Of a stretch of 22,780 nt of DNA, positions 8,117-14,516 are shown piece after piece. The position numbers were made by a program, and so were the translations under genes. Where the stretch lies: NCBI GenBank assembly GCA_903925515.1, contig CAIYFP010000437.1:1-22780 (forward strand). The letters run 5' to 3'. Numbering within the stretch: the first letter of the stretch is position 1; each line of letters begins with the position of its first letter. The notes beneath the pieces were generated by a model. The model was not told the origin of the DNA, ran no database searches, and saw only the letters and a list, made by a program, of their open reading frames with translations. This DNA comes from an uncultured Verrucomicrobiota bacterium. Its GTDB lineage: Bacteria > Verrucomicrobiota > Verrucomicrobiia > Limisphaerales > UBA9464.

Positions 8117-9789
8117 ACCCCCCCGACCATCGCCCGGCGATCCACGACGCACGGCCGCGCACCGATGCCAACGACGACGACCGCGCCCTTCGCAGGCTCG
8201 GCTACGAGCCCCAGCTTCGTCGGCGCATGTCCGCCTTCTCCAACTTCGCCCTCTCCTTCTCCATCATCTGCATCCTCGCCGGCGGCATCACCTCCTTCCA
8301 TGTCGGCCTCGGCGGCGTGGGTGGCGCCGGCATCGGCATCGGCTGGCCCGTCGGATGCCTCTTCTCCCTCGCCGTCGCCTCATCCATGGCCCACATCGCA
8401 TCCGCCTTCCCCACGGCCGGCGGCCTCTACCACTGGGGCTCCATCCTCGGCGGCCGCGGCCTCGGCTGGGCCACCGCATGGTTCAACCTCGCCGGCCTCG
8501 TCACCGTCCTCGCCACCGTCAACGCCGGCACCTACGACTTCGCACTCGCCGCCACGGGTTGGACCCCGCCCATGGGACGCGAGTCCGAGGTCAAGACAGC
8601 CCTCGTCCTTGCCATGGTCCTGTCCCAAGGCTGGCTCAACCACCGCGGCATGCGCTGGGCCACGCGCCTCACCAACCTCAGCGGCTGGCTGATCCTCGCC
8701 CTGGCCTCCGTCCTCGTCGTCGGCCTGCTCTCCACCTCCCCGTCCCCGGACCTGTCCCGTCTCTGGCGCTTCGAGAACTTCAGCGGCGCCACCCATGGCG
8801 GCGCCGGCTTCCCCCGAACCGAAAACCTCGCATGGCTCTTCGCGCTCGGGCTCATGCTCCCCGCGTACACCATCACGGGCTTCGACGCCTCCGCCCACAC
8901 CGCCGAGGAAACCGTCCGCGCATCCGAGAACGTCCCCCGCGGCATCCTCCGCTCCGTCATCGTCTCCAGCCTCGCGGGCTGGGCGCTTGTCGCCGCCATC
9001 CTCCTCGCCCTCCCTTCCGTCGCCGAGGGAGTCCGCAAGGGTGCCGAGGTCGTCCCATGGGTCGTCTTCCTTCGCATCCCCCGCCTCCCCGCCCTGCTCC
9101 TCATGGCGGGCATCGTCCTCGTCCAATACCTCTGCGGCCTTGCCGCACTCACCTCCGCCTCGCGCATGGTGTTCGCATTCGCGCGCGACGGCGGCCTCCC
9201 CCTCTCCCCATGGCTGAGCAAGGTGGACCCCGCCACGGGTTGCCCCGCCATCGCCGTGTGGGTTGCCGCCCTGTCCGGGGCCGCCTTCACCCTCCTCGTG
9301 CCCTACACCACCATCGCCGTCGTCTGCACCGTCTTTCTCTACCTCAGCTACGTCCTGCCCGTCGCCGCCGGCTGGCGCGCATGGGGCTCCACATGGACCC
9401 GCCCCGGCTCATGGAGCCTCGGCAACGCCTTCAAGCCCCTTGCCGCCGTGTCCGTCCTCGGCTGCGCCGTCCTTCTCGTCGTCGGAATCCAACCCCCGAA
9501 CCAGCTCGCCCTCCCCATCGTCCTCGGCGCCTCCCTCGTCATGGGAGTCGTCTGGCTCGCATGGGAACGCCGCCGCTTCAAGGGCCCGCCGCGCGCGGGG
9601 CCTTTACCTCGGCCATGCCCCCTCCTCCCTTCAACCGTCAGCCCTGCCACTCACTGCAACCCCCGAGCCATGTCCATGCCCCCCGGCCCTGCCGTCAGGT
9701 CCGTCGGGAACCAAAACCGCTTCAGCTTCTCCACCGCGACGCTCTGCTTCTCGTTCATCCGCTCCACGTGCCCGTCCGCCATCACGTAG
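8113..9789 (+). CDS. APC-superfamily amino acid permease (amino acid/choline transporter type)
   Basis: A 558-residue frame beginning with a GTG that overlaps the trpE stop (GTGA), suggesting translational coupling. The conserved pre-TM1 segment RALRRLGYEPQLRRRMSAFS and the TM1-TM3 signature (FALSFSIICILAGGI, then AFPTAGGLYHWGSILG, then WFNLAG) identify the amino acid/choline transporter branch of APC permeases. About 12 hydrophobic segments follow through residue 485. The next in-frame ATG (in RRRMSAF) would cut off conserved sequence, so GTG is preferred. The last membrane segment ends in WLAWERRRFKG near residue 492. The final ~65 residues are Pro/Ser/Cys-rich, do not look like permease, and overlap the opposite-strand pseudopilin by 139 bp. 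The substrate is not known; coupling to trpE hints at tryptophan or another amino acid, which is inference. Confidence 0.88.
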   Translation: MNPPDHRPAIHDARPRTDANDDDRALRRLGYEPQLRRRMSAFSNFALSFSIICILAGGITSFHVGLGGVGGAGIGIGWPVGCLFSLAVASSMAHIASAFPTAGGLYHWGSILGGRGLGWATAWFNLAGLVTVLATVNAGTYDFALAATGWTPPMGRESEVKTALVLAMVLSQGWLNHRGMRWATRLTNLSGWLILALASVLVVGLLSTSPSPDLSRLWRFENFSGATHGGAGFPRTENLAWLFALGLMLPAYTITGFDASAHTAEETVRASENVPRGILRSVIVSSLAGWALVAAILLALPSVAEGVRKGAEVVPWVVFLRIPRLPALLLMAGIVLVQYLCGLAALTSASRMVFAFARDGGLPLSPWLSKVDPATGCPAIAVWVAALSGAAFTLLVPYTTIAVVCTVFLYLSYVLPVAAGWRAWGSTWTRPGSWSLGNAFKPLAAVSVLGCAVLLVVGIQPPNQLALPIVLGASLVMGVVWLAWERRRFKGPPRAGPLPRPCPLLPSTVSPATHCNPRAMSMPPGPAVRSVGNQNRFSFSTATLCFSFIRSTCPSAIT

Positions 9790-10376
9790 TGCCCCCGCTT
9801 GTTGTGCCGCGTCGCCAACGTCCGCGTCCCAAACGTTGGGCCCGCCTGCCCCGAGTAGTCCGTCGGGCCCATCAACGCCTCCATGTACAACATCGTCTGC
9901 GTCGGCGAGAGGAACTTCCCAAGGTCCTCCCCATGGCATAGCCCGCAGTTCATCGCGTAGCTGTAGTCACGCCTCGCGCTCCGGTTCCCACCCGGCCCAG
10001 GCCCCGGGCCCGGCACGGGAACCCCCTGCCGCTTCCCGGACCGCAACTGCACCAAGTCCGTGGGGCACTGGTACGTCGCCCGCGACCTCATGTACGGGTA
10101 CAGCTTCCCCGTCGAGAGATCCCCCAGCCGCACGTAGAGCCAGTCCCGAAACGACGGCAGTTGTCCCCGGTGATCGTTCGCGTACATCACCGACGCCAGC
10201 CCCATCTGCCGCAGGTTGTTGCCGCACGCCACCGAACGTCCGGACTCCCTCGCGCGCCCCAGCGCCGGCAGCAACACCCCCGCCAGCACGGCGATGATCG
10301 CGATCACCACCAGCAACTCGATCAACGTGAAGGCCCGCCGCCACGGGGCGAACCGGCATGGCATCCATGGCTTCAT
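9651..10376 (-). CDS. type II secretion-like pseudopilin with H-X9-DG motif
   Basis: A 241-residue protein with a class III prepilin leader: a short basic N-terminus, then cleavage expected before F16 in the context RRA-FTLIELLVVIAIIAVLAG, with E20 at mature position 5. The -1 residue is Ala rather than Gly, which some pseudopilins tolerate. After the hydrophobic helix comes the LPALGRARE, then CGNNLRQMG pattern typical of verrucomicrobial/planctomycete N-methylated pseudopilins. Near the C-terminus H191 followed nine residues later by D201-G202 is the H-X9-DG motif. Unusual features are a PGPGPGPGG stretch (122-130) and a CGLCH motif at 144-148. Start chosen at the ATG giving MKPWMPCRF, since the open frame further upstream runs into the CLC gene. 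No prepilin peptidase or other secretion genes are nearby. Confidence 0.88.
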   Translation of the reverse strand: MKPWMPCRFAPWRRAFTLIELLVVIAIIAVLAGVLLPALGRARESGRSVACGNNLRQMGLASVMYANDHRGQLPSFRDWLYVRLGDLSTGKLYPYMRSRATYQCPTDLVQLRSGKRQGVPVPGPGPGPGGNRSARRDYSYAMNCGLCHGEDLGKFLSPTQTMLYMEALMGPTDYSGQAGPTFGTRTLATRHNKRGHYVMADGHVERMNEKQSVAVEKLKRFWFPTDLTAGPGGMDMARGLQ

Positions 10377-10431
10377 GCAAGGGGAACGCCCTGAGTGGGC
10401 ACCAAGACCCCGCGCCCGCGCAAGGCCCAGT

Positions 10432-11679
10432 TCACGACCCAGCCCCTTCATCACCCTCCCCGCACCCCGCCTGCCCCTTCCCGGGCGCAACCGGGTACAA
10501 GCCCGCGCAAGGACCCGAGCCAAAACCCGCCGCGCACGCCACCACGACGCACGGCAACGCCCCCCAACCAAACAGCTCCCATCCCATCACCGCGCACGCC
10601 CATGGCGCCCGGCTCGCCGACGCAAACAACGACGTCATTCCTGCCGCCGCAACCAACGCCGGCGAAGTCCCCAAGGCCGTCCCCAGCGCATGGCCAGCCG
10701 TCGCGCCCACGAAGAACAAGGGCGTCACCTCCCCGCCACGGAACCCGCTCCCCAGCGTCACCACCGTGAACCCCAGCTTCGATGCCCATGCCCACCACTC
10801 GACCGTCTCGCCCCGGAAACACCCGGCAATCGACGGATCCCCGGCGTCCATCGGCACCATCCCCAGCCCAAGGTATCCGCGTTCCCCCGTGGCCCATGCG
10901 GCCCCGCCCACGCACAACCCGCCCAGCGCCGGTGCCATCCACCATGAGGGCAACCTTCCAAAACTCGCCCGTGCCCATCCCACCCCCCGCACGAAAACCC
11001 GTGCCACCATGCCCATCGCCAACCCGCACGCCGCCGACGCCCCCAGCCCGCCCCACGACGGCAATCCCCTCGCAAGGCCCCCGTCCAGCCCCACGTGCTC
11101 CGCACCGCATGCCATGGCCACGCCGTGCCCTGCCCATGCGCAGGCCATGCACGCCGCCGCCACGCCCGGCCGGGCCGCTTCCATGGCCATCCCTCGCCCG
11201 CGCGTCACCTCCCACGCAAACAACCCCGCCGCCCAAGGTGTCCCAAAAACCGCCGCGAACCCCGACGCCATCCCGGCTGGCAACAGCCATCCGGCCGCGC
11301 CCGGCGGAAGCCGCAGCCAACGCATGACCCCCGCCGCGATCCCGCCGCCCAACTGCAACGCCGTGCCCTCCCGCCCGGCCGACCCACCCCCGAGATGCGT
11401 CAGCAACGTCGTGACCAGGATCAACGGGGCCATCACGAACGGCACGGGCCTCCCCGGCGCGCTCGAACCCTCCACCAGCAACGCCGTGCCATGCGCCGCC
11501 GCAGGATTCGCAACCCGATACAGCCATGCTCCCGCAACGCCCAACGCCGGAAGCGCCCCCAGCAGCCATCCCTGCGCCCGATGCCATCCCGTCACCTCCT
11601 CCAACGCCCAGAGGAAGAACGCTCCCGTGATGCCCGCGCCAGCCGACGTCAGCACGCAGGCGAGCGCCATGCGGCCCAT
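10432..11679 (-). CDS. CLC-family anion channel/antiporter, CLC-F-like
   Basis: A 415-residue polytopic membrane protein. CLC hallmarks are visible: the gating-glutamate motif GREGT at 102-106 (E104) within GGGSAGREGTALQLGG, and SGFRGGEVTPLFFVGATAG near residues 320-338, the counterpart of the GxFxP block. MAPLILVTTLLTHL before GREGT, and GREGT rather than GREGP, resemble the fluoride/proton antiporter clade (CLC-F), judged from memory of the family. The first anion-selectivity loop reads AAHGTALLVEG where CLC-F members have a conserved Gly-Asn-Asn motif and chloride CLCs have GSGIP. Ion selectivity is therefore uncertain. No CBS domains are present. Start: ATG at 11679 (MGRMALACVL); a GTG at 11727 is possible but adds 16 non-membrane residues. 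No fluoride riboswitch was recognised upstream. Confidence 0.87.
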   Translation of the reverse strand: MGRMALACVLTSAGAGITGAFFLWALEEVTGWHRAQGWLLGALPALGVAGAWLYRVANPAAAHGTALLVEGSSAPGRPVPFVMAPLILVTTLLTHLGGGSAGREGTALQLGGGIAAGVMRWLRLPPGAAGWLLPAGMASGFAAVFGTPWAAGLFAWEVTRGRGMAMEAARPGVAAACMACAWAGHGVAMACGAEHVGLDGGLARGLPSWGGLGASAACGLAMGMVARVFVRGVGWARASFGRLPSWWMAPALGGLCVGGAAWATGERGYLGLGMVPMDAGDPSIAGCFRGETVEWWAWASKLGFTVVTLGSGFRGGEVTPLFFVGATAGHALGTALGTSPALVAAAGMTSLFASASRAPWACAVMGWELFGWGALPCVVVACAAGFGSGPCAGLYPVAPGKGQAGCGEGDEGAGS

Positions 11680-11953
11680 CCCAACGTCCAGGGCTCGTCC
11701 CCAGCCTGTTCCCGCGCCTCCATCCACGCCCCGATGCTTGCCTGCACCCTACCCTGCGGTCGATGTCACAAGCACGAAGCCGAAGCCGGAACGACTCGAT
11801 TGGCAGCGAACGGATCGCGAAGCCGATGCTTCCGCAAGACGGGAGCACGACCCACCCCGCTGCATCGTCCATGGCCCACACCCTCAATGGAACCCCCAAA
11901 AAACGTCGCAGAACCTCGTTTTAAACCCTCCCCGACGGTCACTGGAAAACCGA
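11680..11953. other. intergenic region between the CLC gene and the tRNA-Asn promoter
   Basis: No gene is supported here. Third-position GC bias typical of the neighbours is lost and the AT content rises (for example an A-run near 11897 and GTTTTAAA near 11918). It should hold the CLC promoter on -, but no convincing -35/-10 pair was found. A TAGGGT hexamer on - at 11757-11762 is the only weak -10 candidate. Confidence 0.5.
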
Positions 11954-11981
11954 TTGACGCAGCCATTTCGACTCCCATAGC
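11954..11981 (+). promoter_or_regulatory. candidate promoter of tRNA-Asn
   Basis: TTGACG (11954-11959) and CATAGC (11976-11981) are spaced by 16 bases, and the second box ends 19 bases before the tRNA. The -35 is a 5/6 match to consensus; the -10 is 3/6. Its position just before a stable RNA gene supports it. Confidence 0.45.
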
Positions 11982-12000
11982 GTCTCCGCCTCACGGCTGT

Positions 12001-12075
12001 TCCAGAGTAGCTCAATGGTAGAGCACGCGGCTGTTAACCGTGTGGTTGTAGGTTCGAGTCCTACCTCTGGAGCCA
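12001..12075 (+). tRNA. tRNA-Asn (anticodon GTT), CCA encoded
   Basis: A complete cloverleaf can be drawn. The 7-bp acceptor stem is TCCAGAG (12001-12007) with CTCTGGA (12065-12071). The D arm is GCTC...GAGC, the anticodon loop is CTGTTAA with anticodon GTT, and the T arm contains GGTTCGAGTCC. The discriminator base is G12072 and CCA follows directly (12073-12075), so the 3' end is genome-encoded. It reads Asn codons AAC/AAU. It stands alone, not in a tRNA cluster. Confidence 0.97.
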
Positions 12076-12080
12076 TTCCC

Positions 12081-12110
12081 TCCCAAGCCCTCCCAAGCCC
12101 TCCCAAGCCC
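12081..12110 (+). repeat. three perfect tandem 10-bp repeats after tRNA-Asn
   Basis: The unit TCCCAAGCCC occurs three times in a row at 12081, 12091 and 12101, flanked by partial copies (TTCCC before, TCCC after). The array begins 6 bases after the tRNA CCA. The rest of the gap to gene C (12111-12176) shows nothing else. Possibly slippage DNA; no function is evident. Confidence 0.9.
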
Positions 12111-12176
12111 TCCCTCTTCCTCCCATGGCGGTCCCTTTCCGCGCCACCGCGCCGCCGCCGCCCGAGCCGGTTCCAT

Positions 12177-14516
12177 CTACGGCTTCAGCTCCCGCACCAC
12201 CTTCTTCTCCTTCACGTCCCACACCCGCGTCACGCCATCCTGCCCGCCCGCAAGCAACCTGACGCCATCCGCCGACGCCGACGCTGCATGCAGGAAGTCC
12301 TTGGCGGGCGCCAACGTCGCCGGCTTCTCGCCAGACTCGCTCACGCGCACCGGTTCGCGGTCCCCGGGAAACGCAATCACGTCGCCGTCGGTCCCGAGAT
12401 GGCACAAGGCGACAACCTCCTTGCCGAGCCCGGATGCCGTCTTGGCCTTGTCCGCCGAGCCCAACGTCCAGAACTTGACGGCCGCATCCGCGCCACCCGT
12501 GGCCACCACGCGCCCGTTCGCGCGCCATGAGACCGCAAGGACATGCCCCGTGTGCCCCTCCAGCGTGGCAACCTGCCGGCCGTCGGACACGTCGAAGACC
12601 CGCGCCATGCGGTCGGCCCCGCCGGAGAGGATCCGCTGGCCGTCAGGCGACCATGCCAACGCGAGCACGGCGTCGCTGTGGCAGTTGGTCAGGCCGTACA
12701 CTTGCGACCCAGTGTTCGGGTCCCAAACCCGGACCTCGCCGCCGCGGGTGGGCTCGCCCGAGCCGGTCGCAAGGCGTTGACCGTCGGGACGAAACGCCAT
12801 GGCGTTCACGCGGTCCGTGATGGGCGAGTCGTCGCCACCGGTACCAAGCGTCCGCTCCAACGCCCAACGCGGCGCGATCGCCACGAGCGCGGAGTCGCCC
12901 TTGCCGGACCTGCCCACCCGCAAGGCATCCCCTTCAAACGCCACGCGATCCGTGTGCTCGTCCACGGCCACGGACTCGATCCATCGCGCGGAGGCGACAG
13001 CCTGGACGTTGGTGCCGGACACGATGGATGCCGGCCGAAACGCGGCGCCATCCGTCGTCCACACATGGACATGGTTGCCATGGATGATGGCGACATGGCG
13101 TCCGTTGGCAGACCAGGCGCCCGACCGCGGCGAACCCGTCGGCATCGGTGAATCAACGACGCGCTCCATCGCGGCTCGTGCCTCCCGCAGCCGCGCGCGG
13201 GCCGTCGCGACGTTGAAGTCGGCCCGGCTCCGTCCGATGCCCGCCAACCGATGTTCCTCCCCCGCCGCGTCAAGTCGGTTCCGCGCGTTGCCCACCTCCT
13301 TGTCGGCGGGCTCGACGGCCTTGGCCGCCGCCGTCGCCTTTTCACGGAGCGTCTTCAATTCGTTGGTGGATGCCATGGCCCTCTCGGCACGTGACACCAC
13401 GGCCTCCGCAACGGACGCGACGTTCCGGACCTTGGCCACCGCGGCTGCCTTTTCCGAAAGCACGCGCTCGGCGTCGGCCAACGCCTTGACGGCCTTTCCC
13501 CAGCGCTCGCCCTGCGCCTTGGCCTCCTTCTCGGCGGCCTCAACCACAGCCGCGGCCGCGTCGGCCTCGGCCTTCGCCATGGCCTTTTTGCGGACGGGAT
13601 CCGCCCATGGAATGCGCGGGCCCACGGGCAGGATGGCCAGCGGAGCGACGCCGGCGTGGGTGGTTGCAATCATGGCCACGCCATTCGTACCCCAGTGCAC
13701 AAGGCGGCCCGCCTCCGTCGGCGACGTCAACGGCCCCGCCGGGAACGCGTTCGCGGGCGGCACGTTGCCCACCTTCCATTCCACCGCCGGCCGGACCCGT
13801 CGCCAGAGCTTCGCCTCCCGGTATCCCCCCGAGGCAACCCACTCGCCGTCCGGGCTGAATGCGACGGAGTTGACGACATCACGATGGGCGACCTTCGGGG
13901 TACCAAGGGCCGGGTCGGACAACTCCTGCACAAGCTCGCCGGAATCCGCGTCCAGCACGCGGAGCCGCTGGCCGTTGCCCACCGCGACCCACGAGCCGTC
14001 GGGGGTCGAGGCAAGCCCGTAGATGGACCGGACCCGATCGGAGGTGGGTTCCCACCGGATGGCGACGGAGCGTCGTTCGGAGGCCTTGGCGCCTTGGTCG
14101 ATCCATTCCGCGAGGATGCCGAGTTGAACGGGTGTCAGGTCCACGGCGTTGACCTTGTTGTCCTTGGGGGGCATGCGCGGCCGCACCTCGTGGGTGGACA
14201 TGCGAAAGAGCAAGGACTCCGAGGCCTTGCCGGGGACGATGGCCGGGCCGGACTCGCCGCCGCGCAACATGTCGGCGGACGACTCCAGCAGCAGGTCGGC
14301 CTTGCGGGTCGTCCGGTTGTGGCACGGGAGGCAGTTGCCTTGGAGGAACGGCAGGACGTCGCGTTCAAAGTCCACCGGCACGGGCTTGGCAGGGCGAACG
14401 ACCTTGATGACGGCGTTCGTGGAGTCGGCCGCGACAAGGCCTGCGGCACACCATGCCATGGCGGCCAGGTGCACGGCCCCATGAACCAACATTCCAGGGA
14501 GGTTGGCCTTCATCAT
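12177..14516 (-). CDS. PSCyt1-type cytochrome c domain fused to WD40 propeller with coiled-coil insert
   Basis: A 779-residue exported protein. A signal peptide spans about residues 1-30 (hydrophobic VHGAVHLAAMAWCAAGLVAA). It is followed by a planctomycete-type cytochrome c domain (PSCyt1, about 45-145): FERDVLPFLQGNCLPCHNRT with heme motif C62-x-x-C65-H66 and a later RMPPKDN whose M115 could be the distal ligand. WD40-like repeats start near 160 (SPDGEWVASGGYREAKLW) and resume at about 460-779 (AWSPDGQRILSGGADRMARVFD, SWRANGRVVATGGADAAVKFW). Between them residues ~307-453 form a very Ala/Lys/Glu-rich predicted coiled coil. A periplasmic location is inferred. The first ATG overlaps the stop of gene B as ATGA, so translation is probably coupled. 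The biochemical role is unknown. Confidence 0.88.
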   Translation of the reverse strand: MMKANLPGMLVHGAVHLAAMAWCAAGLVAADSTNAVIKVVRPAKPVPVDFERDVLPFLQGNCLPCHNRTTRKADLLLESSADMLRGGESGPAIVPGKASESLLFRMSTHEVRPRMPPKDNKVNAVDLTPVQLGILAEWIDQGAKASERRSVAIRWEPTSDRVRSIYGLASTPDGSWVAVGNGQRLRVLDADSGELVQELSDPALGTPKVAHRDVVNSVAFSPDGEWVASGGYREAKLWRRVRPAVEWKVGNVPPANAFPAGPLTSPTEAGRLVHWGTNGVAMIATTHAGVAPLAILPVGPRIPWADPVRKKAMAKAEADAAAAVVEAAEKEAKAQGERWGKAVKALADAERVLSEKAAAVAKVRNVASVAEAVVSRAERAMASTNELKTLREKATAAAKAVEPADKEVGNARNRLDAAGEEHRLAGIGRSRADFNVATARARLREARAAMERVVDSPMPTGSPRSGAWSANGRHVAIIHGNHVHVWTTDGAAFRPASIVSGTNVQAVASARWIESVAVDEHTDRVAFEGDALRVGRSGKGDSALVAIAPRWALERTLGTGGDDSPITDRVNAMAFRPDGQRLATGSGEPTRGGEVRVWDPNTGSQVYGLTNCHSDAVLALAWSPDGQRILSGGADRMARVFDVSDGRQVATLEGHTGHVLAVSWRANGRVVATGGADAAVKFWTLGSADKAKTASGLGKEVVALCHLGTDGDVIAFPGDREPVRVSESGEKPATLAPAKDFLHAASASADGVRLLAGGQDGVTRVWDVKEKKVVRELKP

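Noticed and set aside
6230..8152. A 640-codon open frame on - opposite trpE
   Set aside because: Gly/Asp/Glu/Val/Ala-rich shadow sequence without domains; trpE on + is unambiguous.
9583..9607. Possible hairpin plus TTT after the permease's last membrane helix
   Set aside because: The GGCCC/GGGCC stem is only five clean pairs and is followed by TTTACC, too weak for a terminator call; it also lies inside the open permease frame.
11680..11953. Search for a fluoride riboswitch upstream of the CLC gene
   Set aside because: The conserved core and pseudoknot sequences of that riboswitch could not be found by eye.
12076..12115. CRISPR-like array after the tRNA
   Set aside because: The repeats are 10 bp and directly abutting, with no spacers, so this is a simple tandem repeat.
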